A stretch of DNA of 44,264 bases from an uncultured cyanobacterium (GCA_903823115.1 CAIJRN010000045.1:1-44264), one strand, 5' to 3'; shown: positions 23,524-30,600, numbered from the stretch's first letter. The notes: generated by a model not told the origin, from the letters alone. Numbers and translations: made by a program.

Positions 23524-24244
23524 CATCCGCCTCGCCACGGCTGCGAAGTTCACGGTTGACCCACCACTCTCACACCAGCTGGCAGCTTGGAATCAACTGC
23601 AGGAGCGGATCGCCAAATCTGACCCCGGCGCCATCGTCGAGTTTGAAGGCACCTTCCGCGCTGATCCGCCACCCAAGCCCGGCCTGTTGCCGCCGCTCAC
23701 CAGTGCGGATGGCAGCATCGAGCTGCCAGGGTTCCCCTATTTCTCCCAGAACGACGACGGGCCCGAGGGGTGGCGGCACTGCCAGTCGAGTTCGATCGCC
23801 ATGTGCCTGCGCTACCTCAAGGTGGGCGGCATCCGTGACGATCTGGACTATCTGCGCCTGGTGGAGCGCCACGGAGACACCACCAGCCAGGAGGCTCATG
23901 CGGCAGCACTGAAGGAGTTGGGAGTGAGGGCACGGTTCAGCACCACCATGACCGCAGGCCAGCTGTTGGGGGAGCTGAAGGGGGGCAGACCCTGTGCCAT
24001 CGGCGTGCTCCATCACGGCCCCTATCAGGCCCCCACGGGCGGCGGCCATTACATCGCTGTCTACGGTGCCACGGTCAGCGCCTGGCGCGTGATGGACCCC
24101 TACGGTGAGCTTGACGTGCTCAACGGCGGCTGGACAACCCAAGGCGGCAACAGCGGCAGGAATCAGCTCTACAGCCGCCGGGGCCTCAACCCACGCTGGC
24201 TGCACCCAGGACCGGCCAACGGCTGGGGGTGGCTGTTCAGCTGA
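23516..24244 (+). CDS. C39-type cysteine peptidase, probable endolysin
   Basis: 242 residues from the ATG at 23516. A C39-like papain fold is indicated by FPYFSQND, then GWRHCQSSSIAMCLRYL with the likely catalytic Cys89, GGGHYIAVYG with His178, and MDPYG with Asp194. N-terminal residues 1-60 are a helical, Pro-ended extension. Enzymes of this group cleave peptide bonds and several phages use them as lysins against peptidoglycan cross-links. Position after two membrane proteins supports the lysis role. A start at 23486 would add 10 poor residues. Confidence 0.75.
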   Translation: MADIRLATAAKFTVDPPLSHQLAAWNQLQERIAKSDPGAIVEFEGTFRADPPPKPGLLPPLTSADGSIELPGFPYFSQNDDGPEGWRHCQSSSIAMCLRYLKVGGIRDDLDYLRLVERHGDTTSQEAHAAALKELGVRARFSTTMTAGQLLGELKGGRPCAIGVLHHGPYQAPTGGGHYIAVYGATVSAWRVMDPYGELDVLNGGWTTQGGNSGRNQLYSRRGLNPRWLHPGPANGWGWLFS

Positions 24245-24260
24245 GCCGGCAAGTTACGGC

Positions 24261-24500
24261 ATGACACTCGAACTCCGGCTAGAGGATCAGTTCCATGCCG
24301 CGTCCAATGCGACGCACCTCCGCCAGCTTCATGCGGCAGGCGACCTGAACGGCCTCCTGGAATATGCGCTCCTGCTGAGCGAGGCTGAGGCCTCGGGCCG
24401 CGCCAAAGTGCGATGGCTGATCAGTGAAGCGCTGGCCCGTCCGCCCCTGGTGGAGGCCAAGCACGTGGAGTGGGCAGCCCAGATTATGGGCGAAAAATGA
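24261..24500 (+). CDS. Small helical protein, function unknown
   Basis: 79 residues, starting two bases after a CGGCAAGTTACGG late-box copy. Fully helical: MTLELRLEDQFHAASNATHL, LNGLLEYALLLSEAEASGRA, then PPLVEAKHVEWAAQIM. The layout (short helix with paired Leu, then a helix rich in Ala/Glu) resembles small cyanobacterial and cyanophage proteins, but I cannot name the family. It is the last gene of the late run before the integrase gap. Confidence 0.55.
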   Translation: MTLELRLEDQFHAASNATHLRQLHAAGDLNGLLEYALLLSEAEASGRAKVRWLISEALARPPLVEAKHVEWAAQIMGEK

Positions 24501-24747
24501 ACCACCCCTGAAACCCGCTGCAGTGACTGGGTTGGAAATACGACATCCGGGAAATCCCGGAAGATTTGTACCTTGCCGTTCTCGCCTGTCGTAGAGCCGA
24601 AATCGGCCGTGCTGCAGCCGATCTGGGCTGATGCACGTGCATCGGGCAAACGACAGGAACCGCCATGAAACGCCTCTGAACCCGTAGGTTATGCACGCCC
24701 CGTGCATCGGGTGCAACTCGGCAAAACGTACGCGTCGTATTCCCTCC
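24501..24747. other. Gap before integrase with palindromes, probable attP and integrase control region
   Basis: 247 bases without a gene. Inverted repeats: TCCGGGA-AA-TCCCGGA (24546-24561), ATGCACGTGCAT, a perfect palindrome (24631-24642), and ATGCACG-CCC-CGTGCAT (24691-24707). The last two share their arms and the following CGGG, so CGTGCATCGGG is a direct repeat 64 bases apart. Their position just before a tyrosine integrase suggests attP core or arm sites, or an operator. I could not match a tRNA 3' end. Confidence 0.5.
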
Positions 24748-25752
24748 ATGGCCAGCGTGAACGCCCAACGGGGCCGGCTCTACCTGCTGGCCAAGGTGCC
24801 ACGGCGTGACGGTGCCCCCGGCCTGGCCCAGACCCGGATCGCTCTCCGGCTCGATGACACGCCGGTCAACCGGCGCACGGCCGACAAGCAGCGCCAGACC
24901 CTGGAGCGGCAGCTGGCTGAGGGTACCTTTGAGTGGACTTACTGGCTCGATGACGAGAACCACGGCATCACATGGCGCGAGGCTATCGCTCGCCTGCATC
25001 GGGCCCGCGTGATCCTCGGTCGCACCAGTGCCAACACCTGGGAGATCAACTACATGGGCCGGCTGCGGCAGATCCCGCCCACCAGCCCATGCACCACGGC
25101 ATCGATGGCTGCGGCGCTGCAGCGGTACGACCGGGCAACCTGCAGCTACAAGGAGCTGTTCTATTTGCTGAAGCACTTGGCCGCACTGGTGGCGGTGCCG
25201 TTCCCAGAGGTGCCGCTGCCCACCTACAGCACGGCCGAACTGGTGGCAGTGCCGACCGATGACGAGATCCTGGCCTGGGTGGCAGCAGCAGGGCCAGCGC
25301 CGGCCTGGTATTTCGGCATGATGGCCACCTATGGCCTACGGCCTCACGAGATCGAGGGCAGCGCCCTGGTGGAGCGGGATTACTGCCAGGTGCAGGAGGG
25401 CACCAAGACGGGATTCAGGACCGTGGTGCCCCTGCCCCGTGACTGGGTGGAGCGGTTCAACCTGCGGGATCGGCGCCTGCGGCCCACCATGGGCAGCCCT
25501 GGTGATCGGCCTGACAAGGTGGCGAAGTGGCTCAGCAAAGAGCTGGCCAAGCAAGGCACACCGTGGCGGCCCTATGCGTTGCGCCATGCCTATGCCGGCC
25601 GGCTGTGGCGGCAGGGCGGCAGCAATCTGGACATTTACACCGCTTCACGGCTGATGGGTCACAGCGCACAGCAACACGCGAAAACCTACCGGGCCCACAT
25701 TCAGCCGCATCACGTGGCAGAGGCCGCCGAGCGGGCCCTGCTAGGCGGGTAG
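24748..25752 (+). CDS. int: Tyrosine-type site-specific integrase
   Basis: 334 residues from the ATG at 24748. The catalytic core has R197 in TYGLRPHEIE, R279-H280 in YALRHAYA, H305 in LMGHSAQQ and the nucleophile Tyr314 in KTYRAH. The N-terminal part includes a basic segment and a core-binding-like helical domain. Tyrosine recombinases of this type insert the phage into the host chromosome and, with an excisionase, excise it. The gene lies downstream of a palindrome-rich gap. Its 3' end overlaps the stop of a convergent HTH gene by 12 bases. Confidence 0.9.
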   Translation: MASVNAQRGRLYLLAKVPRRDGAPGLAQTRIALRLDDTPVNRRTADKQRQTLERQLAEGTFEWTYWLDDENHGITWREAIARLHRARVILGRTSANTWEINYMGRLRQIPPTSPCTTASMAAALQRYDRATCSYKELFYLLKHLAALVAVPFPEVPLPTYSTAELVAVPTDDEILAWVAAAGPAPAWYFGMMATYGLRPHEIEGSALVERDYCQVQEGTKTGFRTVVPLPRDWVERFNLRDRRLRPTMGSPGDRPDKVAKWLSKELAKQGTPWRPYALRHAYAGRLWRQGGSNLDIYTASRLMGHSAQQHAKTYRAHIQPHHVAEAAERALLGG

Positions 25753-25977
25753 CTCCAGGCCCGGCACTACAGCATTGAGATTGATCCGCACCGTGCGCCG
25801 TTGGCTGCCGAGTGGTGCGAGGTCCACCAGTTCACGGCCGAACCGCCAGCGGCTTTTGCGGTTGGCGGTGGCCTCTTCAATCAGGCGCTCGATGTGCCGC
25901 TTGGACACACCGAGGGCCTCGGCGGCATCGGCCACGGTGAGCAGATACCGCCGGGTTGCCAGGCTGCTGTCAGCCAT
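25741..25977 (-). CDS. Small HTH DNA-binding protein, excisionase candidate
   Basis: 78 residues. RYLLTVADAAEALGVSKRHIERLIEEA (residues 10-36) is a MerR/excisionase-type helix-turn-helix. The rest carries a short beta-like part with RRTVRINL. It is convergent with and overlaps the integrase end. Small HTH proteins next to integrase genes often act as directionality factors (Xis). It starts within the end of the upstream zinc-ribbon gene. A simple transcriptional regulator is the alternative. Confidence 0.65.
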   Translation of the reverse strand: MADSSLATRRYLLTVADAAEALGVSKRHIERLIEEATANRKSRWRFGRELVDLAPLGSQRRTVRINLNAVVPGLELPA

Positions 25978-26158
25978 CGTCCAGCACGATCTGGGGGATC
26001 CGTTTCACCCATTGAATGCTGGCATCAACTTGCTGCTCCCTGGTGACCCAGACGTAGCTGCAAATGCGGCACTTACGGATTCTCAGCACCGTCAACTTAT
26101 CCGCTTGCCGGGTGGTGGTAATGCTGATGTGGCTGGCGTGGCAATCGGGGCACTTCAT
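25970..26158 (-). CDS. Zinc-ribbon protein A
   Basis: 62 residues. C3-x2-C6 and C30-x2-C33 form a zinc ribbon of the NrdR N-terminal type (CP-C...R-R-C--C). It is clearly paralogous to the protein at 32239-32451, with the same Cys spacing and a similar TR...LR-R-C core. Such domains bind DNA or RNA in regulators, but the partner domain of NrdR is absent. Start overlaps the stop of the upstream gene (ATGA). Confidence 0.65.
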   Translation of the reverse strand: MKCPDCHASHISITTTRQADKLTVLRIRKCRICSYVWVTREQQVDASIQWVKRIPQIVLDDG

Positions 26159-26325
26159 GCCGCATCCTCCAGCTCAGCCGCAATGGCGTGAGTGTCGTCG
26201 GCGGCTGCAAGCAGCGCAGCGGCAATGGCGCGGTAGGGAGGCCCCAGCACGCCGTCCTCCAGCCAGTTCAGACGCGCATTGAACGCTTGGACCACAGCCT
26301 GGGCGGCGGGTGATAGCTCAGCCAT
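26155..26325 (-). CDS. 56-residue acidic helical protein
   Basis: Starts MAELSPAAQAVVQAFNARLN and ends HAIAAELEDAA. It is helical, Ala/Leu/Glu-rich, with no Cys or membrane segment. The stop overlaps the zinc-ribbon start (ATGA), and the start overlaps the end of the upstream gene by 8 bases. Function unknown. Small proteins of this style occur in many early phage operons. Confidence 0.6.
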   Translation of the reverse strand: MAELSPAAQAVVQAFNARLNWLEDGVLGPPYRAIAAALLAAADDTHAIAAELEDAA

Positions 26326-26626
26326 GAGGATCCTCTGGGTTGATGGCCTTGAACTCAGCGAGGGCCTCGGAACCGTCCCGATACCAGCAGAAACCCTCCA
26401 GGTCTTCGTGATCGCCGAGCCGTTCCGTGAGAACGTCCATGCAGTACCGCAGCTCTACGGCCAGCCGTTGGGCCAGCTCCCGGCAGTCCTGCTGCTGCCT
26501 CAGGAAGTTGTGGACGATCTGCGCCGATGGGCCCGCCAGCTGACGGGCTGCCTCGCGGGCTTCGGCCAGGCTGGTGGCCACGATCGGCTGGCGCTCGATC
26601 AGCGCAGCATGTTGGTGGGTGCTCAT
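26318..26626 (-). CDS. Hypothetical early protein
   Basis: 102 residues. It is helical through residue 75 (REAARQLAGPSAQIVHNFLRQQ), then FCWYRDGSEALAEFKAINPE. No recognised domain. Chained by overlaps to its neighbours on both sides in the minus-strand early operon. Confidence 0.6.
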   Translation of the reverse strand: MSTHQHAALIERQPIVATSLAEAREAARQLAGPSAQIVHNFLRQQQDCRELAQRLAVELRYCMDVLTERLGDHEDLEGFCWYRDGSEALAEFKAINPEDPHG

Positions 26627-26871
26627 GCCAGTGCCCTCGCCTCGCGCTTGCCCAGCACCCGGGTGCGGGAGTGGTCGGCATTGGGGTGACGGGCCAGGGC
26701 GAACCGCAAGGCCTGGCGGCTGGTGCGGGCCCTGACGGTGCAGGTCATTGGTGGGCCGGCGATGAACTCAACCCGCACGGGGAACAGCTCAGTGCCAACT
26801 CCTGAATCCCTGGTGATGCCTTCCCCTGCCAGATCGGGGTCGTTGTCGTATCGGGATGTGATCCAGCTCAT
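26623..26871 (-). CDS. Hypothetical early protein
   Basis: 82 residues from the ATG at 26871 (MSWITSRYDND); an earlier ATG at 26934 would overlap the upstream gene too far. A beta strand pair (ELFPVRVEFIAGPPMTCTVRA) is followed by a helix with TSRQALRFALARHP. A compact alpha/beta protein of unknown function. ATGA overlaps on both sides. Confidence 0.6.
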   Translation of the reverse strand: MSWITSRYDNDPDLAGEGITRDSGVGTELFPVRVEFIAGPPMTCTVRARTSRQALRFALARHPNADHSRTRVLGKREARALA

Positions 26872-27074
26872 GCGGCCTCCGGCGGTGTGGTTGGGGGTGT
26901 GATGGTGATCAGATAGCCCTCGGAGGCCAGGCACTGGGCCTGCCCCATCAGGCGGCCCAGGTCGGCCTGGATGAATGATTCGCTGCCGACCAACAGCTGC
27001 TTACGGCCGGGGCCGCTGCGGACCGTGCGCTCGTGCCAGCTCAAGATGAAACGGTCAGATGGTGGCTTTCTCAT
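26868..27074 (-). CDS. Hypothetical early protein
   Basis: 68 residues. Basic front (SWHERTVRSGPGRKQLLVG) and a helical middle, ending EGYLITITPPTTPPEAA. No family recognised. ATGA overlap with the downstream gene and with the upstream membrane protein gene. Confidence 0.55.
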   Translation of the reverse strand: MRKPPSDRFILSWHERTVRSGPGRKQLLVGSESFIQADLGRLMGQAQCLASEGYLITITPPTTPPEAA

Positions 27075-27469
27075 CGGAGGGCCTGCAATGCCTGCCGCTC
27101 CTGCGGGGCCAGCTGCTGCTCACGCTGCAGGGCGGTGGCTGCCATACCGAGGGCCAGCATCAGGAACAACCCGCAGGCCACGTGGCCCATCAGACGGCAA
27201 CGGAGATAGGAGGCCTGCTCCTGCTGCTGCCGTGCCCGCAGTTCACAGGCAGCATCCAGATCACAATCCTGCTCCCAGCGCTCATGCCGGCTGACGGCCC
27301 GATCACAGAAGCGCGGCAGCTGGACTGGTGAGGTTGATGATGCTGAGGACCGTGGCGCCGGGGTGGCGACGTTCAAAGCACGCACGGGTTTGATCGGTTG
27401 ACCACCCAGAGGGCGTGATCCATTCGAGGCTTTGGCATTCATGGCTGGCAGAGCGGTAGTGGATGGCAA
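27071..27469 (-). CDS. Small membrane protein, start uncertain
   Basis: The C-terminal half looks coding: CDRAVSRHERWEQDCDLDA, a Gln/Glu helix, then a membrane segment CGLFLMLALGMAATAL and a short basic tail. The first 55 or so residues of the longest frame overlap the gene at 27303-27485 and look like a shadow, so translation probably begins near 27300 at a non-ATG codon or at the ATG in LMGHVACG. In that region GC content is lowest at codon position 2 in this frame, which supports it over the alternatives. Confidence 0.4.
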   Translation of the reverse strand: MPSTTALPAMNAKASNGSRPLGGQPIKPVRALNVATPAPRSSASSTSPVQLPRFCDRAVSRHERWEQDCDLDAACELRARQQQEQASYLRCRLMGHVACGLFLMLALGMAATALQREQQLAPQERQALQALR

Positions 27470-27485
27470 ACAGGGGTGAGTTCAT
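27303..27485 (-). CDS. Hypothetical 60-residue early protein
   Basis: Starts in ATGA overlap with the upstream gene (27482). WITPSGWSTDQTRACFERRH followed by PGATVLSI has the look of a conserved small phage protein: a helix leading to PG-x-VL. No family named. It shares DNA with the first half of the frame at 27071-27469, and I consider this frame the real one there. Confidence 0.55.
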   Translation of the reverse strand: MNSPLFAIHYRSASHECQSLEWITPSGWSTDQTRACFERRHPGATVLSIINLTSPAAALL

Positions 27486-27853
27486 GCAAGCTCCAATGCA
27501 GAGACCTCGGTGAAGCTGGGAAGCTCAAATGACGCGGCGGCGGCAGGGCACTGCGAGGCGCTGATCAGCCTGTAACCGATCTCACGGGCCTCATCAGCCA
27601 GTGCAGATGCCGTCAGCGACGGGACAGGGCGGGAGTCATCCCAGGCGTTATCGCTGATGGCGGAGGCAACGGCAGTGGCCGCATCAATCAGGCAATCGAG
27701 CAGGGCCAACAGGGGGCGCTGCTTCTCGCCGGCAACATTGAGCCAGGCGCCACGATCGCCGTAGCAGCCATCCAGATCAGCCGGCATGGCTGCCCGTGCA
27801 GCCTGAAGCACCAGGTCAGAGAGGGCGGCATCGCATTCGATGGGTTTGGTCAT
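27482..27853 (-). CDS. Hypothetical early protein, first gene of its operon
   Basis: 123 residues, helical and Ala-rich, with CYGDRGAWLNVAGEKQRPLLALLDCLIDAATAVASAISD in the middle (residues 30-67). It is the first gene after a conserved promoter/leader module, so it probably heads the operon reaching to the excisionase candidate. The leader just before the ATG is a G-poor CA/CC-rich stretch. Function unknown. Confidence 0.6.
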   Translation of the reverse strand: MTKPIECDAALSDLVLQAARAAMPADLDGCYGDRGAWLNVAGEKQRPLLALLDCLIDAATAVASAISDNAWDDSRPVPSLTASALADEAREIGYRLISASQCPAAAASFELPSFTEVSALELA

Positions 27854-27966
27854 GGCTTGAGGTGGGGCGGTGGTGTGGTGGTCCAGCTTGCGCTGGTTCC
27901 CAAATAGTAGTGGCGCTTTAGGAAAGGAGCGCCACTATCTCGGAAGGGTTTACAAATCGCAGCGGA
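27854..27966 (-). promoter_or_regulatory. Early promoter/leader module B
   Basis: This gap is clearly related to the gap upstream of 33698. Both contain, on the minus strand, ATCCGCTGCG, a TTTG(C/T)AAACCC element, GGCGCT, ACTAT-TGGGAA, GCGCAAGCTG and an ACCACCAC-rich leader. Compared with module A, B carries an insertion of about 22 bases that makes a perfect hairpin between the -35-like and -10-like elements. The -10-like sequence is TACTAT/TATTTG near 27901-27908. Confidence 0.55.
27908..27937. repeat. Perfect 10-bp inverted repeat in leader module B
   Basis: TAGTGGCGCT and AGCGCCACTA, separated by 10 bases. There is no T run on either side, so it is not a typical terminator. It is more likely an operator or an RNA hairpin at the start of the early transcript. 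Confidence 0.6.
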
Positions 27967-28533
27967 TCAGGCCAGCTTCCAGCTGCGGCGGTTCACCAGG
28001 TGAGCGCCGTCAATGGTGGTGCCGGCCTTGAGAGCAGCGGCCAGAGCGGTGCGATCGGCGCTGATGGTGGTCTTGGTGCGTTGGAACTCGGCCGGCAGGT
28101 CCATGGGCTCGATGTCCAGCTCGACGGCGGTGGACTTGCGGCTGCTGAGCTTGTGGCTGGGCAGCTCAAAGGCGGTGGCATCGGGGGTCAGGGCCAGCAG
28201 CTGCTTCAGGAGCGTCTCCTGCAACGCATCAGCCTTGCGGGCATCAGCAGCAGCCAACTCAGCGAGCCGGCCGGCATGGGCCTGGCGGGCGGCAGCCTGA
28301 GCGCGGATGCGGTCGATCGCCCAGCACCAGGAATCGGCCTTGGCTTCAATGGCTTGGCGGGTCTGGCCCTCGGCACTGATAAGCCCCTCCAGCAGGGCAG
28401 CAGCAGCGGCAGCCTCGGCCGGGTCGTCGCTGAGCAGGCCCTCAGCCGCGTCATTGATGGCGCGGTCCAGCTGGATCGCATCGCTGGCCAGATCGAACAG
28501 GGAGGCAGTGGGCCGGGAAAGTGTCGTGGTCAT
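27967..28533 (-). CDS. Siphovirus Gp157-like protein
   Basis: 188 residues. The coiled N-terminus leads into SWCWAIDRIRAQAAARQAHA (near residue 68), then ADARKADALQETLLKQLLAL, then FELPSHKLSSRKSTAVELD and a C-terminal GAHLVNRRSWKLA. This order is diagnostic of the Siphovirus Gp157 family, an early phage protein linked to resistance or early replication in streptococcal phages but of unknown mechanism. It has a G-poor CA-rich leader like its neighbours. Confidence 0.82.
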   Translation of the reverse strand: MTTTLSRPTASLFDLASDAIQLDRAINDAAEGLLSDDPAEAAAAAALLEGLISAEGQTRQAIEAKADSWCWAIDRIRAQAAARQAHAGRLAELAAADARKADALQETLLKQLLALTPDATAFELPSHKLSSRKSTAVELDIEPMDLPAEFQRTKTTISADRTALAAALKAGTTIDGAHLVNRRSWKLA

Positions 28534-28636
28534 GGTGGGCAGTGGTGTGGTGGTTGGGGCATCGCCCCATGTGATTAGTGTACTCCTTTCGCAATCGAAG
28601 CGGCAGGGGCGGCAGCCTAATCAGGTGGGAAGCCTC
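28534..28636 (-). promoter_or_regulatory. Upstream region of the Gp157-like gene
   Basis: On the minus strand it contains CTTCGATTGCGAAAGGAG, TACACT as a possible -10, a small GGGGC-GAT-GCCCC hairpin and the leader ACCACCACACCACTGCCCACC before the ATG. No good -35 spacing is visible. The CGATTGCGAA part resembles CGAATGCGAA upstream of module A (near 33800). Confidence 0.35.
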
Positions 28637-28663
28637 CCCCCGGTGTGGTAGCCGGGGGCTTTT
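28637..28663 (+). terminator. Rho-independent-like terminator, plus direction
   Basis: CCCCCGG (28637-28643), an 8-base loop and CCGGGGG (28652-28658) are followed by CTTTTCT. The T run lies on the plus strand, yet nearby genes are on the minus strand. It may stop plus-strand transcription running on from the integrase. Confidence 0.5.
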
Positions 28664-28723
28664 CTGCGGGGTGGCGCGGCGGGCTGCCTGTAGGGGCACC
28701 AGCAACCCGCTACGCCAGGGGCA

Positions 28724-29077
28724 TCAGACGGCCACCTCCGGGTAGAGGCGGGCGATCAGGCGGGCCAGGGCCTCACGCAGGGCCTCGATGCTGGCGACGA
28801 TCGGGGCCAGGGCCGGCAGCGGCTGCTCTGCGGTGAGGGCAGCGGCACGATCGCTCAGGGCGAGCAGCTGGCGGCGGGTCCAGCGGCCGGCGCGGTAGGT
28901 GAACTGGGCGGCGACCACCAGGGCAGCGAAGACGCGGATGGTGGTCTGCTTGATCTGTTGGCGGTGGGTCCAGGTCCAGCGGCCGGCAGCCATCAGGGCC
29001 AGGCCGGTCATCGTGAGCAGTGTGGCGGTGAAGCGTGCAGCGATCAGTGCGCGGGTGCGCAGGGTGGTGGTGTTCAT
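28724..29077 (-). CDS. Membrane protein, function unknown
   Basis: 117 residues with two hydrophobic segments (about 10-32, ALIAARFTATLLTMTGLALMAA, and 46-60, TIRVFAALVVAAQFT). A C-terminal helix with several Leu/Ala (ALREALARLIARLYP) follows. Basic residues between the segments suggest a hairpin in the inner membrane. Starts in TGATG with the upstream small gene. Role unknown; possibly superinfection exclusion, but only position (early operon) supports that. Confidence 0.6.
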   Translation of the reverse strand: MNTTTLRTRALIAARFTATLLTMTGLALMAAGRWTWTHRQQIKQTTIRVFAALVVAAQFTYRAGRWTRRQLLALSDRAAALTAEQPLPALAPIVASIEALREALARLIARLYPEVAV

Positions 29078-29220
29078 CAGTTCAGCTCCATGTGCAGATC
29101 GGTGATCAGGTCATCTAGGTGATCGAGCGTGGGGTATAGCGCTTGCTCGTCGAGGGTCAACAGGAGATCCAGTTGATGGCGTAGTGCCTCGATGGCAGCC
29201 AGCCGTTCGGTGGTGTTCAT
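29077..29220 (-). CDS. 47-residue acidic helical protein
   Basis: Starts MNTTERLAAIEALRHQLDLL and ends DDLITDLHMELN; acidic, leucine-rich, probably helical or coiled coil. A longer frame from 29367 crosses the promoter and is unlikely. It is the first gene after the promoter at 29278-29305 and shares a one-base TGATG overlap with the membrane protein gene. Confidence 0.55.
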   Translation of the reverse strand: MNTTERLAAIEALRHQLDLLLTLDEQALYPTLDHLDDLITDLHMELN

Positions 29221-29277
29221 GGTTGTGAATGCTGTGGGTATCAGCCGGGGGCAGCGCCCGCTCCGGTTGACTGCTTC

Positions 29278-29305
29278 ATCATAGCAGTAATGTGGGAGCG
29301 GGCAA
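29278..29305 (-). promoter_or_regulatory. Early promoter
   Basis: Minus strand: TTGCCC (29300-29305), a 16-base spacer and TATGAT (29278-29283). It is 58 bases upstream of the ATG at 29220. It is one of the best matches to the promoter family of this genome (TTGC, then TATG). Confidence 0.6.
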
Positions 29306-29344
29306 GGGTGGTTCCTGCCCTCACGGCCTGATGGCTGTGGTGGT

Positions 29345-29362
29345 GGGGGCCTCACGGCCCCC
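29345..29362 (-). terminator. GC-rich hairpin downstream of the KilA-N gene
   Basis: GGGGGCC-TCAC-GGCCCCC, a perfect 7-bp stem, 17 bases beyond the KilA-N stop and just before the next promoter. No T run follows, so termination is inferred from position. Confidence 0.45.
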
Positions 29363-29378
29363 TGCACCGCAAGCGGAG

Positions 29379-30176
29379 TCAGCCCAGTGCCTGGTGGTAG
29401 AAGGGCTGCGGCCAGCCGTCGCGGCGTGCTTTGTTGCTGTGCATTCGCAGCGTCAACAAGGCATCGAGCATCATGGCCTCGGCCGTCTCGAACAGCTGTG
29501 CTTCGGCCGCCTGTGGATCCACCGGCAGAGCCGGGGCAGGTGCTGGGGTGGGCGTGACGGCAGGTCGCTGGAACTGCTCCAGGAACCAGCCGTCCATCCA
29601 GACCGCGAAGGCCGGGCTGATCCAGCGGGCCAGGTCAACGGCGAGGCGTGGGTGGATCCAGGTTCCCTGCTGATCGGGGCGGCCGCCGTAACGGACATCG
29701 ATCAGGGCAGCAGTGCGCTCCGCGATGCTGTTAGGGAGCGTTACCGGATTTCCGGTAACGGCTGCGCCGCAAGGGCTTTCGCCGTCTAGGTGGCGCTGGA
29801 GAGCCACGATGTACTCCTCGGTGCGCTCGGTGACGGCGTAATCGTTCCACCGCTTGTTGCCGGCCTTACACATCGCCGTTGCATTGATGAAGCCATCGGA
29901 CTGGCGGCGTTGGATGGTGACGCCATTCCATTCCCGGCCCTCAATCGCCAGCGGTGCCGGCTGCAGGTTCAGTGCTGGCTGGTGCTGCTGCGCCGGCATC
30001 GGGCGCCGGCGAGCGCGGTAGTAGTGGGCCTTCTGCCGGCAGGGGGAACTGCAGTATTTGGCGTAAGGGATGACGGCAATGAACTCGTTGCCGCAGACAG
30101 CGCAGTTGATGAAAAAAACGGGCTTGCCGTCCTGACGCAGCAGGGCGCCAGGAGCCAGCCGGTTGGCGTGGGTCAT
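29379..30176 (-). CDS. KilA-N domain protein with N-terminal zinc motif
   Basis: 265 residues from the ATG at 30176. The N-terminus has CAVCGNEF and CSSPCRQKAHYYRARR, a C-x2-C / C-x3-C zinc motif. The KilA-N domain follows, about residues 80-195: REWNGVTIQRRQSDGFINAT, CKAGNKRWNDY, then GGRPDQQGTWIHPRLAVDLA and FAVWMDGWFLEQF. KilA-N is a DNA-binding fold of phage antirepressors and regulators. The C-terminal part is Pro/Ala-rich and ends YHQALG. It stands alone between its own promoter and a hairpin, suggesting separate control. Confidence 0.82.
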   Translation of the reverse strand: MTHANRLAPGALLRQDGKPVFFINCAVCGNEFIAVIPYAKYCSSPCRQKAHYYRARRRPMPAQQHQPALNLQPAPLAIEGREWNGVTIQRRQSDGFINATAMCKAGNKRWNDYAVTERTEEYIVALQRHLDGESPCGAAVTGNPVTLPNSIAERTAALIDVRYGGRPDQQGTWIHPRLAVDLARWISPAFAVWMDGWFLEQFQRPAVTPTPAPAPALPVDPQAAEAQLFETAEAMMLDALLTLRMHSNKARRDGWPQPFYHQALG

Positions 30177-30223
30177 TTTGGGGACTGTTAGGTGAACGCC
30201 CGACACCTCTGCCGGACTTGCCG

Positions 30224-30252
30224 AACATAGCGCATGGGAAAGGGGCCGGCAA
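30224..30252 (-). promoter_or_regulatory. Promoter of the KilA-N gene
   Basis: Minus strand: TTGCCG (30247-30252), a 17-base spacer and TATGTT (30224-30229), 47 bases before the ATG at 30176. Good fit to the early promoter family. Confidence 0.6.
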
Positions 30253-30273
30253 CACTGCCAGCCCCCACCGATA

Positions 30274-30375
30274 GAAACCGGGCCTTCGGTACGGTTTCAG
30301 GTGCCGCACCTACAACAGCACCACCGCGTCCGTCCTTACGGATGGGACCGACCCGGCAAGCCGAGGCTAAGCCTC
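30274..30375. repeat. Cluster of four small hairpins between two minus-strand operons
   Basis: Inverted repeats at 30274-30298 (GAAACCG/CGGTTTC), 30299-30311 (AGGTG/CACCT), 30329-30342 (TCCGT/ACGGA) and 30363-30375 (GAGGCT/AGCCTC). The last overlaps the stop of the 48-residue gene. The cluster fills the gap after the long recombination operon. It may be a compound terminator, a protective 3' structure or a small structured RNA. Confidence 0.45.
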
Positions 30376-30520
30376 AGGCTGCTTCGCGGATATGAATGAC
30401 GATCGCCCCCGGCTGCAATGTCCGCAGCAGCCAACCTGCTGCCCATTCGCTGCGGGCTGTGACCCGCACATCACGCGATCGGTTGTGCTCTTCCAGCACC
30501 GTGACCCACCAGTCGCGCAT
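30374..30520 (-). CDS. 48-residue protein, function unknown
   Basis: Starts MRDWWVTVLEEHNRSRD and ends PGAIVIHIREAA; compact alpha/beta look with several Trp. Its ATG forms a TGATG with the end of the frame that continues past the amber codon at 30601-30603, which is the usual coupling in this operon. Last gene of the operon. No family recognised. Confidence 0.55.
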   Translation of the reverse strand: MRDWWVTVLEEHNRSRDVRVTARSEWAAGWLLRTLQPGAIVIHIREAA

Positions 30521-30600
30521 CAGATGATCGTCTTGGTGGGGTCAGCTGCTGCCTTCCCTGGCCGGACGTAGCCGTGCTGCACCAGCCAATCCCGCAGGGC

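Noticed and set aside
24660..24710. tRNA-like attachment site near the integrase
   Set aside because: The segment with CCCGTAGGTTATGCACG looks slightly like an anticodon arm, but the base before the possible anticodon is not the required T and no T-arm can be built.
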